This document shows, in pieces, positions 15,110-24,809 of a stretch of 26,185 nt of DNA; position 1 is the stretch's first letter; the number at the start of each line of letters is the position of its first letter. The stretch is from JALZAA01 sp035316025 (lineage in GTDB: Bacteria; Actinomycetota; Acidimicrobiia; IMCC26256; JACDBD01): positions 1 through 26,185 of the forward strand of contig DATFXL010000052.1 of the NCBI GenBank assembly GCA_035316025.1, given 5' to 3'. The notes under the pieces were generated by a model. That model was not told the origin of the DNA, did no database searches, and saw only the letters and a program-made list of their open reading frames with translations. The position numbers and the translations under genes are program-made.

Positions 15110-16510
15110 TCAGCCGCGCCCGCGGTAGGTGGCCTTGCCGCCGACGGCGTCCTTGTTGAGACGCTTCGACAGATGCAGGCCTTCGAGGACGAACTCGACC
15201 GCGGACGCCACCCCAGCCGGCGTCTCGCCCACGCCGAGGTCGGCGAGCGCCTCGCGCAGCCCGTCCAGCTTCGGCAGCAGGGTCCCGTATTCCGACGCCG
15301 GGACGTCCTCCCCCGTGTGCACGGTGACACCGCCGTCGAATGCGGCGACGAGCCGCGCCATGCGCTCGGCGCGGGTGCGGGCACGGAACACCTCGAGCAC
15401 CGACGCCTTGAGGATCCGCTCGAGGACCTGCTCCTCGCGTCCGTCGTCGAGCGTTTCGAACTCGATCTTGCCCGCGGTCGAGGCCACGAGCGCGTCGAGA
15501 TCGCTCACCCGAGGCACGACCTCACGCTCGCCGCTCCGCAACGCCCGCCGTGACGCGTTGGCGACGAGCGTCTCGTAGTTGGTGATCGACAGGCGCACCG
15601 AAACACCGGACCGCTGGTTGATGTGGGGCGAGCGGCGGGCCTGCTGCGTGATCTCGGCGACGATCTCGGCCATGAACTCGGGGACATGCACCGCGAGCTG
15701 CTCGGCCGCCAGCGGGCGCGCCTCCTGCTCGACGACGTCCATCTCGACGTCGACATCGAGCGGATAATGCGTACGGATCTGGGCGCCGAAGCGGTCCTTG
15801 AGCGGCGTGATGATGCGGCCGCGGTTCGTGTAGTCCTCGGGGTTCGCCGACGCCACGAGCATCAGGTCCAGCGGCAGGCGGATCTTGTACCCCCGGATCT
15901 GGACGTCACGCTCCTCGAGCACGTTCAGCAAACCGACCTGGATGCGTTCGGCGAGATCGGGCAGCTCGTTGATGGAGAAGATCCCGCGGTTCGTGCGTGG
16001 CACGAGCCCGTAGTGGATCGTGAGCTCATCGGCCAGGTAGCGGCCCTCGGCGACCTTGATCGGGTCGACCTCCCCGATCAGGTCGGCGATCGACGTGTCG
16101 GGCGTCGCGAGCTTCTCGCCGAACCGGCGGTCCCAGTGCACCCACTCGATCGGAGTGTCCTCGCCCCGCTCGGCGATGAGGAGACGGGCGTGCTGCGACA
16201 CGGGCGCGTACGGGTCGTCGTTGATCTCGCTGCCGGCGATCGTGGGCGTCCACTCGTCGAGGAGGCCGACGAGCGACCGGATGATGCGCGTCTTCGCCTG
16301 GCCCCGCTCGCCGAGGAAGATCACGTCGTGGCCGGCGAGCAGCGCGTTCTCGAGCTGCGGCAGCACCGTGTCGTCGAACCCGATGACGCCGTCCACGAGC
16401 GGCTTGCCGGCGGCGATGCGGGCCAGCGCGTTCGCCCGGACCTCCTCCTTGACCGGCCGCGACTCCCAGCCGCTGGCTCGCAGCTCACCAAGGGTGCCGG
16501 GACGGGTCAT
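15110..16510 (-). CDS. MoxR/ChlI-like AAA+ ATPase
   Basis: This is an AAA+ ATPase of the magnesium-chelatase-I/MoxR clade, 466 residues. The Walker A is a variant, GERGQAKT (67-74), retaining the key Lys-Thr. The Walker B region reads GIFSINELPDL (176-186), where Asn181 replaces the usual Asp and Glu182 is kept. Sensor 1 (ASANPEDYTNRG, 220-231) and a likely arginine finger (PLKDRF, Arg240) are clear. I recall related proteins with the same INELPDL, so the Asn may be a clade feature. The C-terminal helical lid is long. Start is the ATG at 16510 with GGAG 8 bases upstream. Probable partner of the VWA protein at 11868-13883; substrate unknown. Confidence 0.9.
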   Translation of the reverse strand: MTRPGTLGELRASGWESRPVKEEVRANALARIAAGKPLVDGVIGFDDTVLPQLENALLAGHDVIFLGERGQAKTRIIRSLVGLLDEWTPTIAGSEINDDPYAPVSQHARLLIAERGEDTPIEWVHWDRRFGEKLATPDTSIADLIGEVDPIKVAEGRYLADELTIHYGLVPRTNRGIFSINELPDLAERIQVGLLNVLEERDVQIRGYKIRLPLDLMLVASANPEDYTNRGRIITPLKDRFGAQIRTHYPLDVDVEMDVVEQEARPLAAEQLAVHVPEFMAEIVAEITQQARRSPHINQRSGVSVRLSITNYETLVANASRRALRSGEREVVPRVSDLDALVASTAGKIEFETLDDGREEQVLERILKASVLEVFRARTRAERMARLVAAFDGGVTVHTGEDVPASEYGTLLPKLDGLREALADLGVGETPAGVASAVEFVLEGLHLSKRLNKDAVGGKATYRGRG

Positions 16511-16663
16511 CGCACGCTCCAGGGAAAGGAGATCAGAACCGACGCTGACGCACGCGTCGGAAAGCGAGCGTATCAGCGGGATTTCGCCCCTCGATCCCCG
16601 ACCCTAAGCTGATCCGGCCCGATCCGGTGAGGGGTCTCGGTACGCCGAGAGGAGGAGCGCGAC

Positions 16664-17029
16664 ATGGCCGACGAGCATGACGACCGGTACCGGGAGGCGA
16701 AGCGTCGGGTCGAGGCCAAGAAGGGCTTCTACGTGCACGCGTTCTTCTTCGCAGTGCTCAACGCCATCTTCCTGGCCGTTGTCGGCTGGGGCTTCCTGTG
16801 GGTCACCGCGTTCTGGGGTTTCGGTCTGGTGTTGCACGGCGCCAGCGTGTTCTTCAGTGGCAGCGACTGGGTGAAGCGCTGGGAGCACCGGGCGATCCGG
16901 AAGGAGCTCGACCGCCAGTCCCGTTCGTCGGCGTCCACCGATCCGACCACGCCGTCGGGCGGAGACACCGCGCCTCGTCCCGACGACACCCGGCCGAACC
17001 CGACGACCGCGGCGAAGAAGCCCACCTGA
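16664..17029 (+). CDS. 2TM-domain small membrane protein
   Basis: This encodes 121 residues: a charged N-terminus, two closely spaced membrane helices (about 22-42 and 45-65), then SDWVKRWEHRAIRKEL and a long Pro/Thr-rich tail. The FYVHAFFFAVLNAIF-GWGFLWV pattern matches the 2TM domain found alone or attached to bacterial histidine kinases. Its role when alone is unknown. A good ribosome site (GAGAGGAGG) precedes the ATG. Its stop touches the start of the following glycoside hydrolase reading frame, so the two are probably cotranscribed. Confidence 0.85.
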   Translation: MADEHDDRYREAKRRVEAKKGFYVHAFFFAVLNAIFLAVVGWGFLWVTAFWGFGLVLHGASVFFSGSDWVKRWEHRAIRKELDRQSRSSASTDPTTPSGGDTAPRPDDTRPNPTTAAKKPT

Positions 17030-19170
17030 GTGCCGCGCCCGGCGCGGTCGACCTCTCGGGGACGTGGCGCGCCGAGATCGCCCAGGGCGACCTGCACCAA
17101 CGGTTCGTCGAGCGGGACTTCGACGACGGCGCCTGGCGTGAGCTGACCGTCCCCGGTCACTGGCGGTCGTCGCCCGGGTTGCACGACACCGACGGTCCTG
17201 TTCTCTACCGCCGCCGGTTCGGCGGGCCGATACTCGCCGACCGCCGTCGGGCGTTCGTCGTCCTCGACGGCGTCTTCTACTTCGGGGACGTGTGGCTCGA
17301 CGCCGACTACCTCGGAGCGACCGAGGGTTACTTCTTCCCGCACGAGTTCGAGGTCACCGAGCTCTTGCGCCGCGGGGAGGACCACGTGGTCGCGGTCGAG
17401 GTCGGCTGTCCCCGTCAGTCGGACCGCACCGCCAAGCGTCTGGTCACCGGCGTCTTCTCCCACTGGGACAACCTCGATCCCGACTGGAACCCGGGCGGGC
17501 TGTGGCGCCCCGTGCGCGTCGTCGAGACGGGACCGGCGCGGGTGGCCCGGCTGCGCTGTGTGTGCGTCGAGGCGACCGAGGAGCGAGGCCGGCTGCGCCT
17601 CGACCTCACGCTCGATGCTGCCGGGACCGAGGACGGCCAGAAGGCGCCGCTCCCGGCGCGGCTGAACGCACGGCTGAGCGGACCCGACGGCGGCGCGCTG
17701 CTCCTCGAAGCGAGCCGCGACGTCGCCCTGGCCGGCGGTGACAACCACCTGAGCTGGACGCTCGACGTCGACCACCCGCCGCGTTGGTGGCCGCGTCGCC
17801 TGGGGGACCAGCCGCGCTGCACGCTCGAGGTGACGGTCGAGGTCGGGGGTGAGCCGAGTGACGGGCACACGCTCCGGACCGCGTTCCGAGAGGTGCAGTG
17901 GCGGCGCTGGCAGCTGCACGTGAACGGCGAGCGGTTCTTCGTGAAGGGCTCGAACCAGGGACCGGCGCGCATGCAGCTGGGTGAGGCCACCCGCGACGAG
18001 CTGGCGCGTGACGTGCAGCTCGCGCTCGACGCGAACCTCGACCTTCTACGTCTGCACGCGCACGTGTCACGTCCCGAGCTGTACGACGCCGCCGACACCG
18101 CCGGCCTCCTGCTTTGGCAGGACTTTCCCCTCCAATGGGGCTACGCACGCAGCGTGCGTAAACCGGCGGTGCGCCAGGCGCGGGCGATGGTCGACGTGCT
18201 CGGCCACCATCCGAGCATCGTGTTGTGGTGCGCGCACAACGAGCCACTGGCGGTCGACGTCGCACCAGGCGAGCCGCTGACGACACGCGCCAAGATGCGC
18301 CTGGGTGGCTCGATGCTGTTTCCGACGTGGAACAAGAACGTGCTCGACCGCTCGATCACGCGCGCGCTGCACCGGGCCGACCCGAGCCGTGCCGTCGACC
18401 CGCACTCCGGGGTTTTGCCCGGTCTCGGCGGTCCCGGGACCGACACGCACTTCTATTTCGGCTGGTACCACGGCAGGCTCGACGGCCTCGCGCCGGCGCT
18501 GCATGCCGTCCCGCGGCTCGCCCGCTTCGTGACCGAGTTCGGCGCCCAGGCGGTTCCCGACACCGCCCCGTTCATGGAGCCCGAACGCTGGCCCGACCTC
18601 GACTGGGACCGCTTGTTCGCAAACCACGGTTGCCAGAAGCGCATCTTCGACCAGTACGTGCCTGCAGCCGAGCACGCGACCTTCGACGCGTGGCGCGCGG
18701 CGACGCAGGCGTACCAGGCGGCGCTCGTCCAGCTGCAGGTCGAGGACCTGCGGAGGATCAAGCACGCGCCCGCCGGCGGGTTCTGCCATTTCTGCTTCGC
18801 CGACGGCCACCCGGCTGTCACGTGGTCCGTTCTCGATCACGCCCGCGTCGCCAAACGTGGGTACGCCGCCTTGCGTGACGCGTGCCGGCCCGTGCTGCCG
18901 ATGATCGAGCCCCGGGCGGGCCTCGTGCACGTGGTCAGCGAGCACCGCGACGAGCTCCCGGGCGCCGTGGTCGAGGTGCGCGGTGGCGGGAGACGGCTCG
19001 GCTGCTTCACCGGCGACATCGCCGCCGATGCCGTCACCTACGTCGGCCGTGTCGATCTCGACGGCGTGGACGAGGCGTCCGTGGCAGTCGAACACCCGTC
19101 CATCGGGGGCATCGAGAACCGCTACGACGCTCTCCTGCTCGCTTCGGTCCGGAAGGAACCCCAGAGGTAG
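17026..19170 (+). CDS. Glycoside hydrolase family 2 protein (beta-mannosidase/exo-glucosaminidase-like)
   Basis: About 714 residues with the GH2 plan: an N-terminal sugar-binding beta domain (DLSGTWRAEIA, YRRRF, VWLDADYLGATEGYF), Ig-like domain(s), a TIM barrel and a C-terminal beta domain. The acid/base is Glu406 in VLWCAHNEP; the nucleophile is Glu504 in FVTEFGAQAVP. Both contexts are closest to beta-mannosidase and exo-beta-glucosaminidase types rather than beta-galactosidase. No signal peptide is visible. The start is a problem: homology begins right after the 2TM stop, but the only in-frame near-start codon there is CTG at 17026. A GTG at 16798 would overlap the 2TM gene by 232 bases, and later starts cut into the domain. 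Coordinates here use CTG and are tentative. Confidence 0.82.
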   Translation: MSAAPGAVDLSGTWRAEIAQGDLHQRFVERDFDDGAWRELTVPGHWRSSPGLHDTDGPVLYRRRFGGPILADRRRAFVVLDGVFYFGDVWLDADYLGATEGYFFPHEFEVTELLRRGEDHVVAVEVGCPRQSDRTAKRLVTGVFSHWDNLDPDWNPGGLWRPVRVVETGPARVARLRCVCVEATEERGRLRLDLTLDAAGTEDGQKAPLPARLNARLSGPDGGALLLEASRDVALAGGDNHLSWTLDVDHPPRWWPRRLGDQPRCTLEVTVEVGGEPSDGHTLRTAFREVQWRRWQLHVNGERFFVKGSNQGPARMQLGEATRDELARDVQLALDANLDLLRLHAHVSRPELYDAADTAGLLLWQDFPLQWGYARSVRKPAVRQARAMVDVLGHHPSIVLWCAHNEPLAVDVAPGEPLTTRAKMRLGGSMLFPTWNKNVLDRSITRALHRADPSRAVDPHSGVLPGLGGPGTDTHFYFGWYHGRLDGLAPALHAVPRLARFVTEFGAQAVPDTAPFMEPERWPDLDWDRLFANHGCQKRIFDQYVPAAEHATFDAWRAATQAYQAALVQLQVEDLRRIKHAPAGGFCHFCFADGHPAVTWSVLDHARVAKRGYAALRDACRPVLPMIEPRAGLVHVVSEHRDELPGAVVEVRGGGRRLGCFTGDIAADAVTYVGRVDLDGVDEASVAVEHPSIGGIENRYDALLLASVRKEPQR

Positions 19171-19173
19171 GTT
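19168..19173 (+). promoter_or_regulatory. Candidate -10 hexamer for the sdh operon (leaderless)
   Basis: TAGGTT lies 6 bases before the sdhC GTG, and its first three bases are the TAG stop of the glycoside hydrolase. The same stretch (AGAGGTAGG) could instead act as a ribosome site on a longer mRNA, so both modes are possible. Confidence 0.4.
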
Positions 19174-19179
19174 CGAATC

Positions 19180-19980
19180 GTGGCCCGTACGGAAGAAGAG
19201 GTCTCGACCGCCGACGAGAACGCGGGCGCCGACGACGCTGACCGGCTGGCCACCGACTTCGGGAAGCCGGAGCCGCCGCCGCCCACCCGCAAGCGCCCGC
19301 CGCCGTTCTTGGTCCGGTTCTACCGGTCGGACATCGGCAAGAAGTGGGTGATGGCCGTCAGCGGCGTGGTGCTGATGGGCTACGTCTTCGCCCACATGGT
19401 CGGAAACCTGCACGTCTTCGAAGGTGCCCGCCAGATCGACAGTTACGGCGAGTGGCTCCGGGACCTGCTCGACCCGCCGTTCCCGCGCTCGATGGTCCTG
19501 TGGTTCCTCCGGATCGCGATCATCATCGCGTTCGCGCTGCACATCCACGCCGCGTACGCGCTGACCCGTGTGAACTGGTCGGCCCGGCCCGAGCGGTACA
19601 AGTCGCGCCGTGACTACGTGGCTGCGAACTTCGCGTCGCGCACTATGCGGTGGACCGGCATCATCGTCGGCCTGTTCCTCGTGTACCACCTCCTCGATCT
19701 CACCTGGGGTGCCGCCAACCCCGGGTACGTGCGGGGCGAGGTGTACCGGAACACCGTCGCGAGCTTCCAGCGCGTGCCGGTCGCGCTCGCGTACATCGCG
19801 GCGTGCATCGCGCTCGGGATCCACCTCTTTCACGGCGCGTGGAGCCTCTTCCAGAGCGTCGGGTGGAACAATCCCCGGTTCAACATCTGGCGCCGTTACT
19901 TCGCGGTCGCCTTCGCCGTCGTCGTGACCGGTGGGTTCATCAGTGTGCCGATCGGCGTGCAGGTCGGGTTGGTGGGCTGA
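19180..19980 (+). CDS. sdhC: Succinate dehydrogenase cytochrome b subunit
   Basis: This is the membrane anchor of complex II, which carries haem and reduces quinone. The 266-residue protein has a soluble proline-rich N-terminus (about 1-45) and five membrane helices (about 55-78, 104-128, 155-176, 197-222, 238-262), the single-subunit b558 plan seen in Bacillus and many actinobacteria. No sdhD is present or needed. Candidate haem histidines are His72, His121/123, His170 and His215/218. Start is the GTG at 19180, 9 bases after the glycoside hydrolase stop. It is followed by sdhA after 20 bases. Confidence 0.95.
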   Translation: MARTEEEVSTADENAGADDADRLATDFGKPEPPPPTRKRPPPFLVRFYRSDIGKKWVMAVSGVVLMGYVFAHMVGNLHVFEGARQIDSYGEWLRDLLDPPFPRSMVLWFLRIAIIIAFALHIHAAYALTRVNWSARPERYKSRRDYVAANFASRTMRWTGIIVGLFLVYHLLDLTWGAANPGYVRGEVYRNTVASFQRVPVALAYIAACIALGIHLFHGAWSLFQSVGWNNPRFNIWRRYFAVAFAVVVTGGFISVPIGVQVGLVG

Positions 19981-20000
19981 GCAAGTGAGGAGGGTGGACC

Positions 20001-21919
<1,919 letters not shown>

Positions 21920-21923
<4 letters not shown>

Positions 21924-22684
21924 GAGTGCACCTGCGTGTCTGGCGTCAGGCGGGACCGGACGACACCGGCCGCTTCGAGGAGTACGACGCCGACGACGTC
22001 AGCCCCGACATGTCGTTCCTGGAGCTGTTCGACGTCCTCAACGAGCGACTCATCGGTCAGGGACACGAGCCGGTGGCCTTCGACCACGACTGCCGCGAAG
22101 GCATCTGCGGGTCGTGCGCCATGATGATCAACGGGCGGGCCCACGGTCCCGAGCGCGGCACTGCCACGTGCCAGCTGCACATGCGCAAGTTCCACGACGG
22201 CGAGTCGATCACGGTGGAGCCGTGGCGGGCGGCGGCGTTCCCCGTCATCCGGGACCTCGTTGTCGACCGCAGCTCCCTCGACCGCATCGTCGAGGCCGGC
22301 GGCTACATCACCGCGCCGACCGGCAGCGCACCGGATGCCAATCTCACGCTGGTGCCCAAGGAGGCGGCTGACAGCTCGATGGACGCCGCCGCGTGCATCG
22401 GCTGCGGGGCGTGCGTGGCGGCGTGCCCGAACGGCGCTGCTCAGCTGTTCACGGCGGCGAAGGTCTCGCATCTGGGCCTGCTGCCCCAGGGCCAGCCCGA
22501 GCGCTACCGCCGAGTGGTCGACATGGTCGACACGATGGAGGACCTCTTCGGGAGCTGCACCAACCACGGTGAGTGCGAGGCGGCGTGCCCGAAGGAGATC
22601 AGCATCGACTTCATCGCCCTCCTGAACCGCGACTACATCAAGGCGCAGTTCAAGAACCGCAGGCTGGCGGGGCAGCGCGTCTGA
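21920..22684 (+). CDS. sdhB: Succinate dehydrogenase iron-sulfur subunit
   Basis: This is the electron-transfer subunit of complex II, 254 residues. All cluster ligands are visible: [2Fe-2S] Cys58, Cys63, Cys66 and Cys84; then CIGCGACVAACP (Cys159, 162, 165, 169) and CTNHGECEAACP (Cys213, 219, 223) for the [4Fe-4S] and [3Fe-4S] clusters. Start is the GTG at 21920, sharing GTGA with the sdhA stop; another GTG at 21926 is possible. The frame also opens upstream within sdhA, which is shadow. It is the last gene of the operon. A stem-loop follows directly. Confidence 0.97.
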
Positions 22685-22686
22685 TC

Positions 22687-22727
22687 ATGCGTTCGAGGGG
22701 TGACATATAGGACCCCACGGGACGCAT
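22687..22727. terminator. Stem-loop between convergent sdhB and udgX
   Basis: Outer arms ATGCGT (22687-22692) and ACGCAT (22722-22727) and inner arms GGGGT (22697-22701) and ACCCC (22712-22716) pair around a 10-base loop, with a small internal loop. It fills the space between the two stop codons, as expected for a bidirectional terminator, but no T-run follows. Confidence 0.45.
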
Positions 22728-23404
22728 CATGAGGCCAGCCGCTGCGCGACGGCGCGGAAGTCGTCGACGAGGTCGTGGTACTCGACCTCGCGCCGCTCGT
22801 CGTCGGCACGCAGGATCGACGACGGGTGGACGGTCGCGGTGCCCACGACGCCGTCGACGAGGTCGAAGAAGTCGCCGCGCTGCTTGCTGACGCGAAACTT
22901 CGAGCCGAACACCGCTTGAGCAGCGGTGGCGCCGAGACAGCAGAGCACCTTCGGCTGCACGATGGCGAGCTCCTGCGTCCACCACTGCCGGCACGCGGCG
23001 ATCTCTTTGGCGTTCGGCTTCTGGTGGAGGCGCACCTTCCCCTGCGGCTTCCACTTGAAGTGCTTCACCGCGTTCGTGACGTACACGTTGTCGCGGTCGA
23101 TCTCGGCCTCGACCAGCGCCCGGTCGAGGAGCTTGCCGGCCGGTCCGACGAACGGGTGACCGCTCTTGTCCTCCTGGTCGCCGGGGACCTCTCCCATCAG
23201 CATCAGGTCGGCGTCCTCCGGACCCTCCCCGAACACCGTCTGGGTGCCGAGCTTGTACAGGTCACAGGCCTCACAGCCCGCGGCCTCGGACCGCAGTACA
23301 TCGATCGATTGACCGCCGGCGCTGAGGATCTCCGGGAGCGTCGGCTGCGCCGGCGTCGATGGCTTCGCCACTTTGCCCCCGTACCCCGACTTGCGCAGTG
23401 GCAT
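22727..23404 (-). CDS. udgX: UdgX-type uracil-DNA glycosylase
   Basis: This is an iron-sulfur uracil-DNA glycosylase related to family 4/5, 225 residues. The Fe-S cysteines are probably Cys44, Cys47, Cys138 and Cys155 or 156. GEVPGDQEDKSGHPFVGPAGKLLD (71-94, in pieces) is the uracil-binding region, and HPSSILR (193-199) is the second catalytic loop. The loop GKVRLHQKP (122-130) corresponds to the KRRIHQ loop unique to UdgX, whose histidine bonds covalently to the abasic site after uracil removal; His127 is the equivalent. Here VRLHQ replaces RRIHQ. The ATG at 23404 follows GGAGG by 6 bases. DNA repair role by family; no neighbouring repair genes. Confidence 0.88.
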   Translation of the reverse strand: MPLRKSGYGGKVAKPSTPAQPTLPEILSAGGQSIDVLRSEAAGCEACDLYKLGTQTVFGEGPEDADLMLMGEVPGDQEDKSGHPFVGPAGKLLDRALVEAEIDRDNVYVTNAVKHFKWKPQGKVRLHQKPNAKEIAACRQWWTQELAIVQPKVLCCLGATAAQAVFGSKFRVSKQRGDFFDLVDGVVGTATVHPSSILRADDERREVEYHDLVDDFRAVAQRLAS

Positions 23405-23424
23405 ACGCGCCTCCGGATTCGCCG

Positions 23425-24441
23425 TTACGCGGCCACCGCTGGAGGGAATCGGATGTACTCATCGATGATCATGAGCGCCAGCTCGCGGGGCGGGGGGACG
23501 TCGCCGGTGATGCAACCGCGAGCGCGCAGATCGTCGACGAACGTGGCCAGCGTGGCGTCGAGCGAGAGGTCGTCGGTGTGCGTACGCCACGCGTCGCGGT
23601 CGGCCTCGTCGGCGAAGCAGTACGCCTTCCACGAGATCGAGAACCGCAGCTCGTTCCACGGGTAGTCGGCGACGACGAGGTCGCCGTCGCGCACCGACCA
23701 GCGTTCGTTGCCCTCGAAGGTGAGCTTCATGCCCGGCTTCAGCGCGGGGAGCTCGGTAGTGTCGGCGGGCGCGACCCGGTCGACGCCGTGGAAGACGCTG
23801 TCGGTGTCGACGAGCAACGCCGTGTTGTACGCGACCTTGTGGTACACGGGCGGACCGTCGGCGCCGTCGGGATAGAACGCGAACTCGCCGCCGTCGCAGT
23901 CGTGGAACCACGCCACGCCGGTGGCGATCGGCATGCGCCAGTCCTCGAACAGCTCCGAATGGCGCATGGCGACAAGGAGCCACTGCGGATGCAGCTTGCG
24001 GTTCACGCCTCGGAACTCGGGCACGTCCGTGTGCAACGCGAGCTCCTGCCCCGGGACCATCAAGTTGGCGAACACGATCGCGGGCTCGATGACGCGGCGG
24101 CCGTGGATCTGACGCGCCGCCTCGACGAACCCCTCGTGGAAGAGGAACGGCTCGACGCCCTCGATCAGGGCCTGCGTGCCGTAGGCGTACTCCTCGCGGA
24201 AGTAGTTGGTGCGGGCGGCAAGCACGGAGACGGATTCGCCCGCCCCGTGCATGCCGCCCGCCTTCAGGTAGTTGAGGACAGCGTCGTGGCGCTGGGTGAG
24301 GCCCTCGCCAATTTCGGGCCCGCCCTCGTTCTCCGCCGAGTACATGCCGTAGCGCCCGAACCGCTCGCACAGCCGCACCATGCCGTCGGCGTCGGCGTCC
24401 GAGAACAGCGGATCGAACAGGACGTACTCGTGGAGGCTCAT
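23425..24441 (-). CDS. Uncharacterised protein, probable 2-oxoglutarate/Fe(II) oxygenase
   Basis: This 338-residue cytosolic protein has no signal or membrane helix. I do not recognise a named family. It shows the layout of a 2OG/Fe(II) dioxygenase: an H-X-D pair (His137, Asp139 in ALHTDVPEF), a distal histidine (His218 in VFHGVDRV) and an arginine in a strand (Arg266 in ELRFSISWKAY) in the place that binds 2-oxoglutarate. About 47 residues between the distal His and the Arg is longer than usual, with an insertion of about 35. Substrate unknown. Start is the ATG at 24441; TACCGT lies 6 bases before it and no ribosome site is seen. It is 20 bases downstream of the barrel-protein gene's stop and 20 bases before udgX. 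Confidence 0.72.
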   Translation of the reverse strand: MSLHEYVLFDPLFSDADADGMVRLCERFGRYGMYSAENEGGPEIGEGLTQRHDAVLNYLKAGGMHGAGESVSVLAARTNYFREEYAYGTQALIEGVEPFLFHEGFVEAARQIHGRRVIEPAIVFANLMVPGQELALHTDVPEFRGVNRKLHPQWLLVAMRHSELFEDWRMPIATGVAWFHDCDGGEFAFYPDGADGPPVYHKVAYNTALLVDTDSVFHGVDRVAPADTTELPALKPGMKLTFEGNERWSVRDGDLVVADYPWNELRFSISWKAYCFADEADRDAWRTHTDDLSLDATLATFVDDLRARGCITGDVPPPRELALMIIDEYIRFPPAVAA

Positions 24442-24447
24442 GCCAAG

Positions 24448-24453
24448 ACGGTA
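24448..24453 (-). promoter_or_regulatory. Candidate -10 hexamer for the putative oxygenase gene (leaderless)
   Basis: TACCGT on the minus strand, 6 bases before the ATG at 24441; the spacer CTTGGC has no ribosome site. Confidence 0.35.
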
Positions 24454-24457
24454 GCCG

Positions 24458-24760
24458 TCACATCTCTTCGATGACGCGTTCGACGTCGAGGTTGTAGAAG
24501 GTCGGCGGGCCGTCGGCGAGCTTCTGCATCTCGGCCGCGACCGCCTGCGTCTCGGGCAGCTCGCTGTTCTTCATCGCGGCTTCATAGGACGGGAACTCGA
24601 TGATGTTCATGAACGTCCCGGCGTTGTCGCGGTCCCGGCACGTCATGCCGCGAACAGTGGTGCGCCTGCCTTCCGTCTCGGCGCGGAACTTGTCGATCAG
24701 CTTCTGCATCTCGTCGAACTTGGATGTCTTGTACTGGATGATCTGAACGAACCCTGCCAT
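24458..24760 (-). CDS. Small dimeric alpha/beta-barrel (ABM-like) protein
   Basis: This encodes 100 residues from the ATG at 24760. The order is strand (GFVQIIQYKTS), helix (KFDEMQKLIDKFRAET), two strands (TTVRGMTCRDRD, TFMNIIEFPSYEAAMKNS) and a C-terminal helix and strand (FYNLDVERVIEEM). This is the ferredoxin-like pattern of antibiotic-biosynthesis-monooxygenase-like and related small dimeric proteins. Function ranges from monooxygenase to structural, so none is assigned. The frame extends 22 codons upstream into the space before metB; the region after the ATG matches the fold start. Ribosome site is weak (GAGA). Confidence 0.75.
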   Translation of the reverse strand: MAGFVQIIQYKTSKFDEMQKLIDKFRAETEGRRTTVRGMTCRDRDNAGTFMNIIEFPSYEAAMKNSELPETQAVAAEMQKLADGPPTFYNLDVERVIEEM

Positions 24761-24809
24761 GTGGAATCTCGTTTCTCTCCGGGGGTGGAGAGCCCAGTAT
24801 GACGACGGG

